Of a stretch of 39,903 nucleotides of DNA, positions 8,085 through 16,444 are shown in pieces. The notes under the pieces were generated by a model. That model was given only the letters and a program-made list of their open reading frames with translations, was not told the DNA's origin and ran no database searches. Source of the DNA: Puniceibacterium sp. (GTDB lineage: Bacteria > Pseudomonadota > Alphaproteobacteria > Rhodobacterales > Rhodobacteraceae). The stretch is from assembly GCA_024636635.1 (NCBI GenBank), contig JAGXGV010000038.1:1-39903 (forward strand), given 5' to 3'. The position numbers were made by a program, and so were the translations under genes. How positions within the stretch are numbered: the stretch's first letter is position 1; each line of letters begins with the position of its first letter.

Positions 8085-8881
8085 CGTCGGAACTGCGCTT
8101 CACCATCCTCGGCTGCGGTTCTTCCGGCGGTGTGCCCCGGCTTGGCGGCCACTGGGGCGACTGCGACCCCGGCGACCCCAGAAACACGCGCCGCCGCTGC
8201 TCTGTCCTGATCGAACGAGTGTCGCAACAGGGCATCACCCGCGTGCTGGTCGACACCTCGCCCGACCTGCGCGCGCAGCTTCTGGACCAGAACATCGGCA
8301 CGCTGGACGCTGTTGCCTATACCCATGCCCATGCCGACCATGTGCACGGCATCGACGACCTGCGCATGATCGTGTTCAATATGCGCGCCCGCCTGCCGGT
8401 CTGGGCCGATGCCCCGACGCGGGCCAGCCTGCTCGACCGTTTCGGCTACGCCTTCATCCAGCCCGAGGGAAGCACCTATCCGCCCATCCTGGACATGAAC
8501 GACATCGACGGGCCGTTCACCATCACCGGTGCGGGCGGCGACATCACGCTGACGCCGTTTCTCGTGCATCATGGCGGCATGGACGCGCTGGGCTTCCGCG
8601 TCGATGACATCGCCTACCTGCCGGACGTCAAGGAAATTCCTGACAAGGTCTGGCCGCAGCTTGAAAACCTCGACTGCTGGATCCTCGACGCGCTGCGCCG
8701 CACGCCGCATCCGACCCACGCCCACCTTGCACAGTCGCTGGAATGGATCGACCGGGTGCAGCCCCGCCGCGCGGTCCTGACCAACATGCACATCGATCTC
8801 GACCATGCCACGCTCGACGCGGAAACCCCCGACCATATCACGCCGGCCTTCGACGGCATGGTGATCCGCGCGCAAAGCTGA
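8081..8881 (+). CDS. MBL-fold metallo-hydrolase, PhnP-like
   Basis: A protein of 266 residues of the metallo-beta-lactamase fold. The metal-binding motif HAHADHVHGIDD lies near residue 80, followed by HHGGMDALGFR near 165 and a C-terminal TNMHIDLDH that would provide the last ligands. The N-terminus LGCGSSGGVPR is typical of the PhnP/YcbX-like group, which hydrolyses cyclic phosphodiesters. The start ATG at 8081 overlaps the tatD stop by 4 bp; the earlier ATG at 8066 lies inside tatD and has no site. The tatD-mbl pair is conserved in alphaproteobacteria. The precise substrate cannot be read from the sequence. Confidence 0.88.
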   Translation: MTSELRFTILGCGSSGGVPRLGGHWGDCDPGDPRNTRRRCSVLIERVSQQGITRVLVDTSPDLRAQLLDQNIGTLDAVAYTHAHADHVHGIDDLRMIVFNMRARLPVWADAPTRASLLDRFGYAFIQPEGSTYPPILDMNDIDGPFTITGAGGDITLTPFLVHHGGMDALGFRVDDIAYLPDVKEIPDKVWPQLENLDCWILDALRRTPHPTHAHLAQSLEWIDRVQPRRAVLTNMHIDLDHATLDAETPDHITPAFDGMVIRAQS

Positions 8882-8891
8882 CGACCCCCCG

Positions 8892-8913
8892 CTTCTTCTT
8901 TTCAAAAATACCC
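8892..8913. repeat. 22-bp interspersed element, copy A (diverged)
   Basis: CTTCTTCTTTT then CAAAAATACCC, 11 bp after the stop of the metallo-hydrolase gene. It differs at a few positions from two identical copies at 14991 and 21297. It is part of the short non-coding gap before the AEC gene. Confidence 0.6.
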
Positions 8914-8967
8914 ATAGCTCAGCCTCCGCCCGATGCGCCGCGCCTGAAAATTCCGGACACCACGATC

Positions 8968-9897
8968 ATGCAAGCGCTTCTCGACGTCATCCTTCCGGTC
9001 TTCATGGTCATCGGCTTCGGCTACCTGGCCGCCTGGCGCGGGCTCATGTCCGAAAGCGGGGTGGACGGGTTGATGATCTTTACCCAGCAATTCGCCATAC
9101 CCTGCCTTTTGTTCCGCGCGATCTGGACGCTGGACCTGGGCCAGAACTTTGACCCTCTGCTGCTGGTCAGCTTCTATACCGGATCGGCCACGGGCTTTGC
9201 CCTGGGCCTGCTGGTGGCGCGGTACGTATTCGGCCGCGACTGGGAGGATGCAGTCGCGATCGGTTTCTGCTGCCTGTTCGCCAATTCGCTGATGCTGGGC
9301 ATCCCGATCACCGAACGGGCCTATGGCGCGGACAAACTTTCGGCGAACTATGCAATCATCGCAATGCACTCACCGTTTTGCTACGGCATCGGCATCACCG
9401 CGATGGAAATCGCCCGCGCCCGCGGCGGCAGCGCGCGGCATCTGCCGCTCACGGTGCTAAAGGCGATGTTCCGCAATGCGCTGGTGATCGGCATCATGCT
9501 GGGTCTGGCATTCAACCTTGCAAACCTGTCGCTACCCGACACTGTCACCGGCGCGCTTGACATGATGATCCGCACCGCCCTGCCGGTCGCGCTGTTCGGC
9601 ATGGGCGGCGTGCTCTACCGCTACCGCCCCGAGGGCGACCTGAGGGTGATCGGCTTCGTCTGCGCCGTGGTGCTGCTGCTGCATCCCGCAATCACCTTCA
9701 CATTGGGCACGTTGTTCGAACTGCCACAGGACGGTCTGCGCTCTGCGGTCCTGACCGCAGCGATGGCACCGGGGATCAACGCCTACGTCTTTGCCAACAT
9801 GTACGGACGGGCCAAACGCGTGGCGGCGTCATCGGTGCTTATCGCCACGGCCTTGTCCGTGGTCACGGTCTGGGGCTGGCTGCACCTGCTGGGCTGA
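8968..9897 (+). CDS. AEC family transporter (auxin efflux carrier-type permease)
   Basis: A hydrophobic protein of 309 residues with about ten predicted membrane segments, starting with LLDVILPVFMVIGFGYLA. Motifs typical of bacterial AEC permeases are present: FTQQFAIPCLLFRA near residue 35, FANSLMLGIPI near 105 and APGINAYVFANMYG near 265. The family exports or exchanges organic acids such as malate or malonate; the substrate here is unknown. I chose ATG 8968 because the hydrophobic segment begins at once after it; the longer frame reads through the preceding gene and the 22-bp element. It stands alone, convergent with osmC. Confidence 0.87.
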   Translation: MQALLDVILPVFMVIGFGYLAAWRGLMSESGVDGLMIFTQQFAIPCLLFRAIWTLDLGQNFDPLLLVSFYTGSATGFALGLLVARYVFGRDWEDAVAIGFCCLFANSLMLGIPITERAYGADKLSANYAIIAMHSPFCYGIGITAMEIARARGGSARHLPLTVLKAMFRNALVIGIMLGLAFNLANLSLPDTVTGALDMMIRTALPVALFGMGGVLYRYRPEGDLRVIGFVCAVVLLLHPAITFTLGTLFELPQDGLRSAVLTAAMAPGINAYVFANMYGRAKRVAASSVLIATALSVVTVWGWLHLLG

Positions 9898-9910
9898 GGC
9901 AACAGGTGCA

Positions 9911-9942
9911 GGGGGCACCCCCAGAGTTCCCCTCCCCGGGGG
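9911..9942. terminator. G/C-rich hairpin between convergent genes
   Basis: GGGGG-CA-CCCCC is followed by CCCC and CCCCGGGGG, so several strong alternative stems can form between the AEC gene and osmC, which end here facing each other. There is no T-run. The composition resembles the hairpin tail of the element at 35531-35593. Confidence 0.4.
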
Positions 9943-9958
9943 TCAGTTTACTCGAGCC

Positions 9959-10384
9959 TCAGCTTGCGAGTTCGGCATCCAGCGTGATCTCGGCATTGAT
10001 CAGCTTTGACACCGGGCAGCCGGACTTGGCCGCGTTTGTCGCCTCTTCGAATTGCGCCTGCGTGGCACCGGGGATCTTCGCCTTCAGCGTCAGATGCACG
10101 GCGGTGATCGCAAATCCGCCGTCCTTTTCCTCAAGCGACACATCGGCCTTGGTGTCGATCGACTCGGCCGTCAGGTCGTGCTGGCCCAGGATCATCGACA
10201 AGGCCATGGAAAAGCAGCCCGCATGGGCGGCGCCGATCAGTTCTTCCGGGTTGGTGCCGGGCTGGTCTTCGAACCGGGTGTTGAAACCATAGGGGTTTTC
10301 GTCGAGCACCCCGCTTTGAGTGCTGATCGTACCCTTGCCGGTCTTGAGGTCACCTGCCCAGTGGGCGGAAGCGGAACGCTTCAT
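9959..10384 (-). CDS. osmC: OsmC peroxiredoxin (organic hydroperoxide reductase)
   Basis: A protein of 141 residues nearly collinear with Escherichia coli OsmC: AHWAGDLKTGKGT, SGVLDENPYGFNTRFE, GTNPEELIGAAHAGCFSMAL and SGCPVSKLINAEITLD. The two redox cysteines are C57 and C123, and E47 and R37 are in the positions used for peroxide activation. It detoxifies organic hydroperoxides in the cytoplasm. ATG 10384 has AAAGGA at the right distance; an ATG at 10399 and an open extension far upstream (to 10804) exist, but the extension reads through pseudogene debris. A second OsmC domain occurs in the fusion at 20072. Confidence 0.94.
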   Translation of the reverse strand: MKRSASAHWAGDLKTGKGTISTQSGVLDENPYGFNTRFEDQPGTNPEELIGAAHAGCFSMALSMILGQHDLTAESIDTKADVSLEEKDGGFAITAVHLTLKAKIPGATQAQFEEATNAAKSGCPVSKLINAEITLDAELAS

Positions 10385-10651
10385 GTCTTGTCCTTTCATC
10401 TTGCGGAAAGTGTCCTTTCCGCGTTGCATCCGGGGACCCAACCCCTGTGATCCGGGCCTGTTCCATGCCGCGCCGGACAAACCGACAACCCTGCGTGCCC
10501 CGAACAGTGCCCGAGGCCGGTATGGTGCGGGCCAGAAAGGCGCGCCGCAAGGCTTTGTCGCGCAGTAAAAGATCTGGGTGGCCAGCGATGCAGACCGGAC
10601 CCGGCCCAGCGCAGGCTGCCCGCCGGAACCGGCTATTTCCCTTTCCACATC

Positions 10652-10870
10652 GGATCGCGCCTGAAGATCGCTGAGCGGTGCAAAGATCAGTCCACGCGCC
10701 GCGGCACCGTCCGCGACAAGGCTCACCTCGCCGCCGACAAGAGAGGCCGTATACGACACCGAAGCCGCCTGCGCCGTCTCGGACCGCCCGGTCTTGAGCA
10801 CCACGATGGATTTCCCCAGCGCCTGCGCGCGCCGGGCCAGGGATTGCAGCGCCTCAAGATCGCCCAGCCC
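10652..10870 (-). pseudogene. Remnant of an NDP-forming acyl-CoA ligase (acetate-CoA ligase family)
   Basis: In one minus-strand frame GLGDLEALQSLARRAQALG, then KSIVVLKTGRSETAQAAS and VSYTASL are the conserved CoA-binding-domain region of the acetyl-CoA synthetase (ADP-forming) family, where LKTGRSE and HTASLAG are hallmarks. The frame then jumps straight to GGEVSLVADGAAARG and FAPLSDLQARS, a segment that lies about 50 residues further on in intact members. So there is an internal in-frame deletion, and both ends of the roughly 700-residue protein are gone. The remnant lies between osmC and the carnitine dehydrogenase gene on the same strand as the latter. Intact relatives probably activated a trimethylammonium acid such as gamma-butyrobetaine; that is inference from the neighbours. 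Confidence 0.65.
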
Positions 10871-10889
10871 CCGACATGCATGCCGAGGG

Positions 10890-11007
10890 CCGAAACCCGG
10901 TCGCGATGTCGGCGGGCACCGCGCCGGTGCGTTCGATCAGATCCTCATGCGGCTAGATCTCGCGCTCGACAAAGCTCCGACTGTTCGCCGCTCAAGCCGA
11001 AATCCGT
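10890..11007 (-). pseudogene. Remnant of an acyl-CoA dehydrogenase N-terminus
   Basis: Starting 4 bp after the stop of the carnitine dehydrogenase gene, ACG replaces an expected ATG and is followed by DFGLSGEQSEL, the usual beginning of acyl-CoA dehydrogenases. A small deletion then shifts frame, and SFVEREI, a TAG stop and PHEDLIERTGAVPADIA follow, which is the next conserved helix (normally RRFVERE..PHED). After that the similarity ends at the ligase remnant. The lost start codon, frameshift, in-frame stop and missing 90 percent of the protein mark decay. The position suggests it was once the fourth gene of the carnitine operon. Confidence 0.65.
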
Positions 11008-11011
11008 CACT

Positions 11012-12418
11012 TCAGTCCCGGTGCGCTTGGGCCAGTGCCTCAAGCCGTGCGGCGACCTGCGGCAAGGGCGGACAGGAGCGGCGGGATTCAAGGCTGACAT
11101 GCAGCAGGAACTGATCGCATGTGGCCAGGATTTCCGCATCAGCAGCGCGCCGCATCTCGTGGAAAAGGCGAATTTTCTTGCCTTCCCCAAGGGTTACGCG
11201 CGTGGCGACGGTAAATGCCTCGCCCGCAAGTGTCTCGGCCAGGTAGCGGATCGTCGTCTCGGCGGTGAAATAGCTGTGGCCGGCGGTGACATAGGCGCGG
11301 TCAGCCCCGATATGCGCCATCAGTTCCTCTGACGCATCGGAAAAAACCTGGCCGTAACGGCCTTCGTTCATGTGCCCGTTGACGTCGGTCCAGTCCACCG
11401 GCACGATGCGGGACTGCGTGATCAGCGGCACGGTATCAGCCAGCGGCATGCGCAGGGAATTTTCGTGATCGATCAGCAGCTTGCCCGCTGCTGCGCCCTG
11501 CTGTTTCAGGGCCCGCATCAGGGCAACAAGGTTGTCGTCGCGCAGCACTTCAAGGTCGCGGATCGAGGCGTGTCCGGACTGGGCATCCGACTGCCCGGCG
11601 ATCAGGTCGACCAGATCGTTGGTGAAATCCGGCACATCTGTCAGGCGGCTCCACGGCCAGTGCAGGCAGGGGCCGAACTGCGCCATGAAGTGTTTCATGC
11701 CGGCCTCGCCCCCGGCAACGCGATACGTTTCGAACAGGCCCATCTGCGCCCACCTGAGGCCAAAGCCGTAACGGATTGAATTATCAATCTCTTCCGTCGT
11801 CGCAATGCCATCCTTGACCAGCCACAACGCCTCGCGCCAGACGGATTCCAGCAAGCGGTCCGCGATATGTGCGTCGATCTCGGCCCGGACATGCAAAGGG
11901 TACATGCCGATAGAGACAAGGATTTCCTTTGCTGCATCAATATGTTCCGCAGTGTTCCTTGCGCTGGGAACCAGTTCCACCAGCGGCAGAAGATAGACCG
12001 GGTTGAACGGATGCGCCACCATCAGGCGCGCCGCAAGGGAACCAAGATTTTCCTGCAATTGCGATGGCTTGAAGCCCGATGTTGAGGATCCGACCAAGGC
12101 GTCCGGGCCGACGTTCGCGGCAATCTCGGCAAAGGTGGAAGCCTTGAGCGACAGACGTTCCGGCACGGATTCCTGCACCCACCGGGCACCCTGCACGGCC
12201 TCCGCAATCGTGGCGTGATAGGTGACCGTGCCACAGGTCGGCATCGGCGTGTCGTAGAGCATCGGCAGGGTGCGACGCGCATTGGCCATGACCGCGCCGA
12301 TCTTGCGCTCTGATTCGGGGTCGGGGTCGAAGATCCGGACATTCCACCCCATCAGGGCAAATCGCGCGGCCCAGCCGCCACCGATCACACCCCCGCCGAC
12401 GATCGCTACTGTATTCAT
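11012..12418 (-). CDS. L-carnitine dehydrogenase fused to hotdog thioesterase
   Basis: A fusion of 468 residues. Residues 1-320 are a 3-hydroxyacyl-CoA dehydrogenase-type NAD enzyme: Rossmann motif AIVGGGVIGGGWAARF at the start, SSTSGFKPSQL near 110, VAHPFNPVYLLPLVELV near 140 and the IADRLLESVWREALWLV helix near 185, as in carnitine 3-dehydrogenase (oxidises L-carnitine to 3-dehydrocarnitine). Residues from about 335 form a 4-hydroxybenzoyl-CoA thioesterase-like hotdog domain (VDWTDVNGHMNEGRYGQVFSDA), as in the betainyl-CoA thioesterase of carnitine catabolism. With the BKACE gene upstream the three activities convert carnitine to glycine betaine: dehydrogenase, cleavage with acetyl-CoA, then thioester hydrolysis. 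ATG 12418 has GGAGAG nine bases before it. Degenerate genes follow immediately downstream. Confidence 0.9.
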   Translation of the reverse strand: MNTVAIVGGGVIGGGWAARFALMGWNVRIFDPDPESERKIGAVMANARRTLPMLYDTPMPTCGTVTYHATIAEAVQGARWVQESVPERLSLKASTFAEIAANVGPDALVGSSTSGFKPSQLQENLGSLAARLMVAHPFNPVYLLPLVELVPSARNTAEHIDAAKEILVSIGMYPLHVRAEIDAHIADRLLESVWREALWLVKDGIATTEEIDNSIRYGFGLRWAQMGLFETYRVAGGEAGMKHFMAQFGPCLHWPWSRLTDVPDFTNDLVDLIAGQSDAQSGHASIRDLEVLRDDNLVALMRALKQQGAAAGKLLIDHENSLRMPLADTVPLITQSRIVPVDWTDVNGHMNEGRYGQVFSDASEELMAHIGADRAYVTAGHSYFTAETTIRYLAETLAGEAFTVATRVTLGEGKKIRLFHEMRRAADAEILATCDQFLLHVSLESRRSCPPLPQVAARLEALAQAHRD

Positions 12419-12548
12419 GGTATCAGGCTCTCCGTATATCCGTCATGTCCCACATATCCGCCGATGGCCCGGCGCGGAAATCAGTCGCGTCCGCGGCATG
12501 GCAGATGCTGGACCATGTCCGTCATCCTCCGCCGCATCAGGACCTGCG

Positions 12549-13010
12549 TCACGGGCCGACCATCCGCATCAGGTCGTAGCCATACCAGTCAAGGATCTCG
12601 CGCGCGGCCCGGATGCGATCCGGGCTGCCGGACGCCGCGCGGTCCATGATCCAGACGCGGCTGCCGGACGGATCGCCAAGCGCCGCCGTCCGGTTGCCCA
12701 CGTCGATCCAGTGAACCCAGAGCGGTCCGTCCCCGGTGTCGTAACGGCCCTGACCACGCGGCGTGAACGTGCTCACCTTTGACTGCGTCGGCGTTTCGGT
12801 GCGCAACAGGTCGGTGCCGATGGTCACGCGGGTGCCGGGGGGCAGGCCCGCGCCCTGCACCACAATCCAGTCTCCGGCCAGCCGGTCCTGCGTCACGTCG
12901 ATCTGGGACGCGACCGGTGCGGTCGGATTGCGCAGCGGAATGGGGACGGTGGGCGCGCGCGGCGGCGTCGCACATCCCGCAAGCACCAGCAGAAGGACAA
13001 GCGTCCTCAA
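12549..13010 (-). CDS. Lipocalin-like lipoprotein in the carnitine operon
   Basis: A predicted lipoprotein of 153 residues. The signal peptide MRTLVLLLVLAGC ends in a lipobox (LAGC), with the lipidated cysteine at residue 13. The mature part begins with a Pro-rich spacer, then DRLAGDWIVVQG, WVHWID, SRVWIMDR and ILDWYGYDLMRM, a pattern resembling bacterial lipocalins (GxW near the start, WIxxR and GYD near the end). I chose the TTG start at 13010: it gives a clean signal peptide and overlaps the stop of the BKACE gene by 4 bp, the usual coupled arrangement; no in-frame ATG exists nearby. A periplasmic lipocalin between two carnitine genes might bind a ligand or lipid, but nothing shows which. 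Lipocalin membership is moderately supported. Confidence 0.72.
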   Translation of the reverse strand: MRTLVLLLVLAGCATPPRAPTVPIPLRNPTAPVASQIDVTQDRLAGDWIVVQGAGLPPGTRVTIGTDLLRTETPTQSKVSTFTPRGQGRYDTGDGPLWVHWIDVGNRTAALGDPSGSRVWIMDRAASGSPDRIRAAREILDWYGYDLMRMVGP

Positions 13011-13924
13011 GCGGACACCGGCGCGCGCTTTGTCAGGCCCAGCCTTTCGCGCACCTGCTGCGGTGTCATCACCCGGGCGCCCATGCGTTCGACGATGCCT
13101 GCGGCCCGTTCCACCAGTTGCGCATTGGTGGCAAGCTGCCCCTTGCCCAGCCACAGGTTGTCCTCAAGCCCGACGCGGACATGCCCGCCAGCAAGAACGG
13201 CGGCGGCGACATAGGCCATTTGGTTGCGCCCCAGCGCAAAGGCGGAAAAGGTCCAGTCCTTCGGCACGTTGTTCACCATCGCCATGAAGGTGTTCAGGTC
13301 GTCCGGCGCCCCCCAGGGCACCCCCATGCACAGCTGGACAAGCGCGGGATCATCCAGAACCCCCTCGTCCACAAGCTGTTTGGCGCACCAGAGATGGCCG
13401 GTGTCGAAGACCTCGATTTCGGGTTTGACGCCAAATCCGGTCATCATGCGCCCCATCGCGCGCAGCATGCCCGGCGTGTTGGTCATAACGTAGTCAGCTT
13501 CGGCAAAGTTCATCGTACCACAGTCGAGCGTGCAGATCTCGGGCAGGCAGGCGGCGATATGGGCCACACGTTCCGTCGCGCCGACCATGTCCGTGCCCGC
13601 GGCGTTGACCGGCAGCGGCGTTTCGACCGGGCCAAAGGTGATGTCGCCGCCCATGCCCGCCGTGAGGTTCAGCACCACATCGGTGCCGCTCTCGCGGATG
13701 CGCTCCGTCACCTCGCGGTAGAGGTCCAGCCGCCGCGACGGCGCGCCGGTGTCGGGATCGCGCACGTGGCAGTGCACGATCGCCGCGCCCGCTCTGGCCG
13801 CGTCGATGGCACTTTCGGCGATCTGCCGGGGTGATCGCGGCACATGCGGACTGCGGTCCTGCGTAGCCGCCGACCCGGTGACGGCGCAGGTGATGAAAAC
13901 CTCGGGGGACATGCTCAGCGGCAT
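13007..13924 (-). CDS. 3-dehydrocarnitine cleavage enzyme (BKACE family)
   Basis: A beta-keto acid cleavage enzyme (DUF849) of 305 residues: a TIM-barrel zinc protein that condenses a beta-keto acid with acetyl-CoA and splits it into acetoacetate and a new CoA ester. Visible marks are ITCAVTGSA at the start, the zinc-binding HCHVRDPDTG near residue 47, NLTAGMGGD near 85, CTLDCGTMNF near 125, and GHVRVGLEDNLWLGKG near 250. Beside a carnitine dehydrogenase-thioesterase the substrate is almost certainly 3-dehydrocarnitine, giving betainyl-CoA and acetoacetate (the CdhC role in Pseudomonas). ATG 13924 has GAGGAG eight bases upstream. It is the first gene of the operon. Confidence 0.9.
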   Translation of the reverse strand: MPLSMSPEVFITCAVTGSAATQDRSPHVPRSPRQIAESAIDAARAGAAIVHCHVRDPDTGAPSRRLDLYREVTERIRESGTDVVLNLTAGMGGDITFGPVETPLPVNAAGTDMVGATERVAHIAACLPEICTLDCGTMNFAEADYVMTNTPGMLRAMGRMMTGFGVKPEIEVFDTGHLWCAKQLVDEGVLDDPALVQLCMGVPWGAPDDLNTFMAMVNNVPKDWTFSAFALGRNQMAYVAAAVLAGGHVRVGLEDNLWLGKGQLATNAQLVERAAGIVERMGARVMTPQQVRERLGLTKRAPVSA

Positions 13925-14234
13925 CCTGCTCTCCTCTTGCCCGGGCTCAGCCTTGCCGCTAATGCCGTGCCATACAATGCGATAAACGCCAGAACCACGC
14001 CCAAACCGACAGAAACCCCGCTCCGCTGCGCCTTTCCACTGTTCGCGCGGTTTTCCAGGCTGTGTCCGGCAAATCGCCTCGAACCGTTGCGGGCGGCCAG
14101 ACGGGATGCTGCCCCGCGCAAGGTGGTCGGGCTGGATGCGCGGGCCTGACCACGGCAACCTGCAACCAACATCGCAATGCCGCAAATGGCTTCTCGCGTC
14201 TGTTACAGGCCCGCGCCATCGCCTCGCTGCGGCC
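13925..14234. other. Gap between the carnitine operon and rlmE
   Basis: These 310 bp hold the leader of the carnitine operon. A minus-strand frame of 85 codons (14172-13915) ends in a hydrophobic stretch near GVVLAFIALYGTAL, but it has no ribosome site and Arg/Gly-rich composition, so I do not call it a gene. I see no convincing -35/-10 pair and no strong hairpin. Confidence 0.4.
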
Positions 14235-14981
14235 CTATTCCGACGATGCCTCCCCGTCCGGCAAAGCTCCACGGAACCCCGTGGCAACGACGAATTTCTC
14301 GGAACTGTCGGACCGCGATGCCGGCGGCTTCACGTTGGCCACCTTGGTAAAACGCTGCTTGAGAATTTTCTGCAACGCGCCCTCGGCCCCGCCTGCCAGC
14401 ACCTTGGCGACAAAGGTGCCACCCTCCTCCAGCACATCGAAGGCAAAATAGGCCGCCGCCTCGCAGAGCGAGATGATGCGCAGATGGTCGGTCTGCTTGT
14501 GCCCGGAGGACGAGGCCGCCATGTCCGACATCACCACATCCGCCGAGCTGCCAAGCCAGTCCTTCACCTGTTCCTCCGCGCCTTCGGCAAGAAAATCAAG
14601 CACATGCAGCTCGACCCCGGGGATCGGGTCGACCTCCTGAAGATCGATCCCCAGAACGGTGCCGACGGCCTTGCCGCTTTTCTCGCCCAGCGCATTCACC
14701 CGTTTCGCCGCAACCTGGCACCATCCGCCAGGCGCACAGCCCAGATCGACGATCCGCGCACCGGGCACCAGAAACCGGTACTTCTCGTCCAGTTCCAGGA
14801 TCTTGAACGCCGCGCGCCCGCGATACCCTTCGGCCTGGGCGCGCTTGACATAGGGATCGTTCAGTTGCCGCTGCAACCAGCGCGTTGAACTCAGCCGCCT
14901 CTCGCGGGCCGTCTTGACCTTGACCTTCAGCTCGCGCTGTCCGCGCCCCGAAGTGTTCTTGCCCGTCGGTTCCTTCGCCAT
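14235..14981 (-). CDS. rlmE: 23S rRNA 2'-O-methyltransferase RlmE (FtsJ)
   Basis: A protein of 248 residues that methylates the ribose of U2552 in the A-loop of 23S rRNA. The SAM-binding motif [15 protein letters not shown] lies near residue 80, GIDLQEVDP near 115, and the catalytic aspartate region [18 protein letters not shown] near 150, with FVAKVLAGG carrying the catalytic lysine near 195. An extra basic N-terminus (about 35 residues, [11 protein letters not shown]) precedes the usual core, as in other alphaproteobacteria. ATG 14981 is the first good start; its upstream sequence is the 22-bp element at 14991, whose AAGAAG may serve as a weak ribosome site. It lies 95 bp after ppx on the same strand. 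Confidence 0.93.
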   Translation of the reverse strand: MAKEPTGKNTSGRGQRELKVKVKTARERRLSSTRWLQRQLNDPYVKRAQAEGYRGRAAFKILELDEKYRFLVPGARIVDLGCAPGGWCQVAAKRVNALGEKSGKAVGTVLGIDLQEVDPIPGVELHVLDFLAEGAEEQVKDWLGSSADVVMSDMAASSSGHKQTDHLRIISLCEAAAYFAFDVLEEGGTFVAKVLAGGAEGALQKILKQRFTKVANVKPPASRSDSSEKFVVATGFRGALPDGEASSE

Positions 14982-14990
14982 CTGTTGTCG

Positions 14991-15012
14991 CTTCTTCTTT
15001 TTCCAAATACCC
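14991..15012. repeat. 22-bp interspersed element, copy B
   Basis: CTTCTTCTTTTT followed by CCAAATACCC, identical to copy C at 21297. Here it sits 9 bp before the rlmE start and, read on the minus strand, gives a purine-rich AAAAAGAAGAAG next to the start codon. Confidence 0.7.
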
Positions 15013-15076
15013 AAGTCGGCCCGGACCCAACCGCGCCGCCCTGTCCAGCTAGGCGCATACCACCCGGCCCGCAAGC

Positions 15077-16189
15077 CTAGTATGGCCCTTCCTCAAGCAC
15101 GCCATCCGCCGTCATCTGCGCATAAAGCAACCCTTCGCGCAGGCCGCGGTCCGCCACCGACAGCCGGTCGGTCGGCCAGCAGCGCAACAGCGCCTGAAGG
15201 ATCGCCGCCCCGGACATGATCAGCGCCTGCCGGTCCTGCCCGATGCGCGGGTCACGCCGCCGCCCCGCCGGCCCAAGCTCGAGATAGCCATTGATGACGG
15301 TCTCGATCTGGTCGCTGGTCATGCGCAGCCCGTCCACCTTGGTGCGGTCATACCGACGCAGTCCCAGATGGGATGCCGCGACCGTTGTCACCGTGCCGCT
15401 GGTGCCCACGATCTGGAAACCCTCGCGGGTCTGTTCGTCCTTGTAGGGCGCGAACTCGGCCAGGTTCTCTTCAAAATACCAGGACATCAGCGCATAGCGC
15501 GCTGCATCGTCGTCCACATCGGAAAACTGGTCGCGCAGCGTGGCGACCCCCAGCGGGACCGAGATCCAGTCAACCACCTTGGCGGCGGGAAACGGGCTGT
15601 CAATCTGGTGGAATCCGGCGTGCAGGCGCATGATCGCGCGCGGGCGCTCGGCATTGGGAACCGAAGACAGATCGATCCAGACAAGCTCGGTCGAGCCGCC
15701 GCCGATATCCACCACCAACAGCTGTTCGGTCTTGGTGCTGACCAGCGGCGCACATGAAATCACCGCCAGCCGTGCCTCTTCCTCGGGCTGGATGATTTCC
15801 AGTTGCAGACCCGCCTCGCGCTTCACCTGCCGGATGAAATCGCGGGCATTGACCGCGCGCCTACAGGCCTCGGTTGCGACCAGGCGCATGCGGCGCACGT
15901 TGTGGCGGTTGATCTTCTGCTGACAGACCTTCAGCGCCGCCACCGTGCGCCCCATCGAGGCACGGCTCAGGCGGCCGCTTTTCTCAAGCCCGGCCCCAAG
16001 CTGGACCGATTTGGAAAAGCTGTCGACGACATGGAACTGGCTGCCCTTTGGCTGGGCAATCAGCATGCGGCAACTGTTCGTGCCCAGATCCAGCGCGGCA
16101 TAAAGCTCGGCCGTATCGGGTTTGTCGGGCGCGGGGCTCTCGACCGGTTTCGGGAAAGCGCCCGCACCCATGGGACGCTCTGGCGCCAT
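15077..16189 (-). CDS. ppx: Ppx/GppA family exopolyphosphatase
   Basis: A protein of 370 residues of the actin/Hsp70-like phosphatase superfamily that hydrolyses polyphosphate or pppGpp. The phosphate-1 motif [14 protein letters not shown] is near residue 32, [10 protein letters not shown] near 105, the phosphate-2 motif [13 protein letters not shown] near 155 and [11 protein letters not shown] near 255. The C-terminus (about 345) lacks the HD domain of long Ppx proteins, so this is the short alphaproteobacterial form. ATG 16189 has GAGAGG ten bases before it and is preferred over 16252. It is upstream of rlmE on the same strand, a conserved pairing in Rhodobacterales. Confidence 0.92.
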   Translation of the reverse strand: MAPERPMGAGAFPKPVESPAPDKPDTAELYAALDLGTNSCRMLIAQPKGSQFHVVDSFSKSVQLGAGLEKSGRLSRASMGRTVAALKVCQQKINRHNVRRMRLVATEACRRAVNARDFIRQVKREAGLQLEIIQPEEEARLAVISCAPLVSTKTEQLLVVDIGGGSTELVWIDLSSVPNAERPRAIMRLHAGFHQIDSPFPAAKVVDWISVPLGVATLRDQFSDVDDDAARYALMSWYFEENLAEFAPYKDEQTREGFQIVGTSGTVTTVAASHLGLRRYDRTKVDGLRMTSDQIETVINGYLELGPAGRRRDPRIGQDRQALIMSGAAILQALLRCWPTDRLSVADRGLREGLLYAQMTADGVLEEGPY

Positions 16190-16270
16190 CTTTAATGCGC
16201 CTCTCCGTTTGCAAGTTGCTCTCACGATACGCAGGCACGCGCGGACCTGCAAGTTTCTTGGCGGCTGCGT

Positions 16271-16444
16271 TCACAAAGGAGTGTCGTAATACCCCGGCAG
16301 GTCGCGATATTCGCCGGAAACATAATCGCGGATTGCCCGCCACGCGGGGTCGCGCACGACGGCAAAACGGAAATAGTCCGGGTATTTGCTCCGGTGCTGC
16401 GGCCGGAAAAGCACAATGTACGCTTGGGCATGAAAACGGCTCAA
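16271..16444 (-). pseudogene. Short open frame, sulfotransferase-like scrap
   Basis: A minus-strand frame with a possible TTG start gives 57 residues, including YPDYFRFAVVRDPAWRAIRDY, which recalls the phosphate-binding motif of sulfotransferases (FxFxxVRDPxxR). Nothing else of such an enzyme is present and the frame ends 20 residues later. The terminator hairpin at 16433 overlaps its start, which argues against a functional gene. Either a small unknown gene or, more likely, a fragment. Confidence 0.3.

Noticed and set aside
10385-10804. N-terminal extension of OsmC giving a 281-residue protein
   Set aside because: The extra residues come from a CoA-ligase remnant and non-coding sequence; OsmC proteins are about 140 residues and ATG 10384 has a good site.
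13925-14287. Extension of the BKACE gene to a 426-residue protein
   Set aside because: BKACE enzymes are about 300 residues, and the added part overlaps the end of rlmE and is Arg-rich without motifs.
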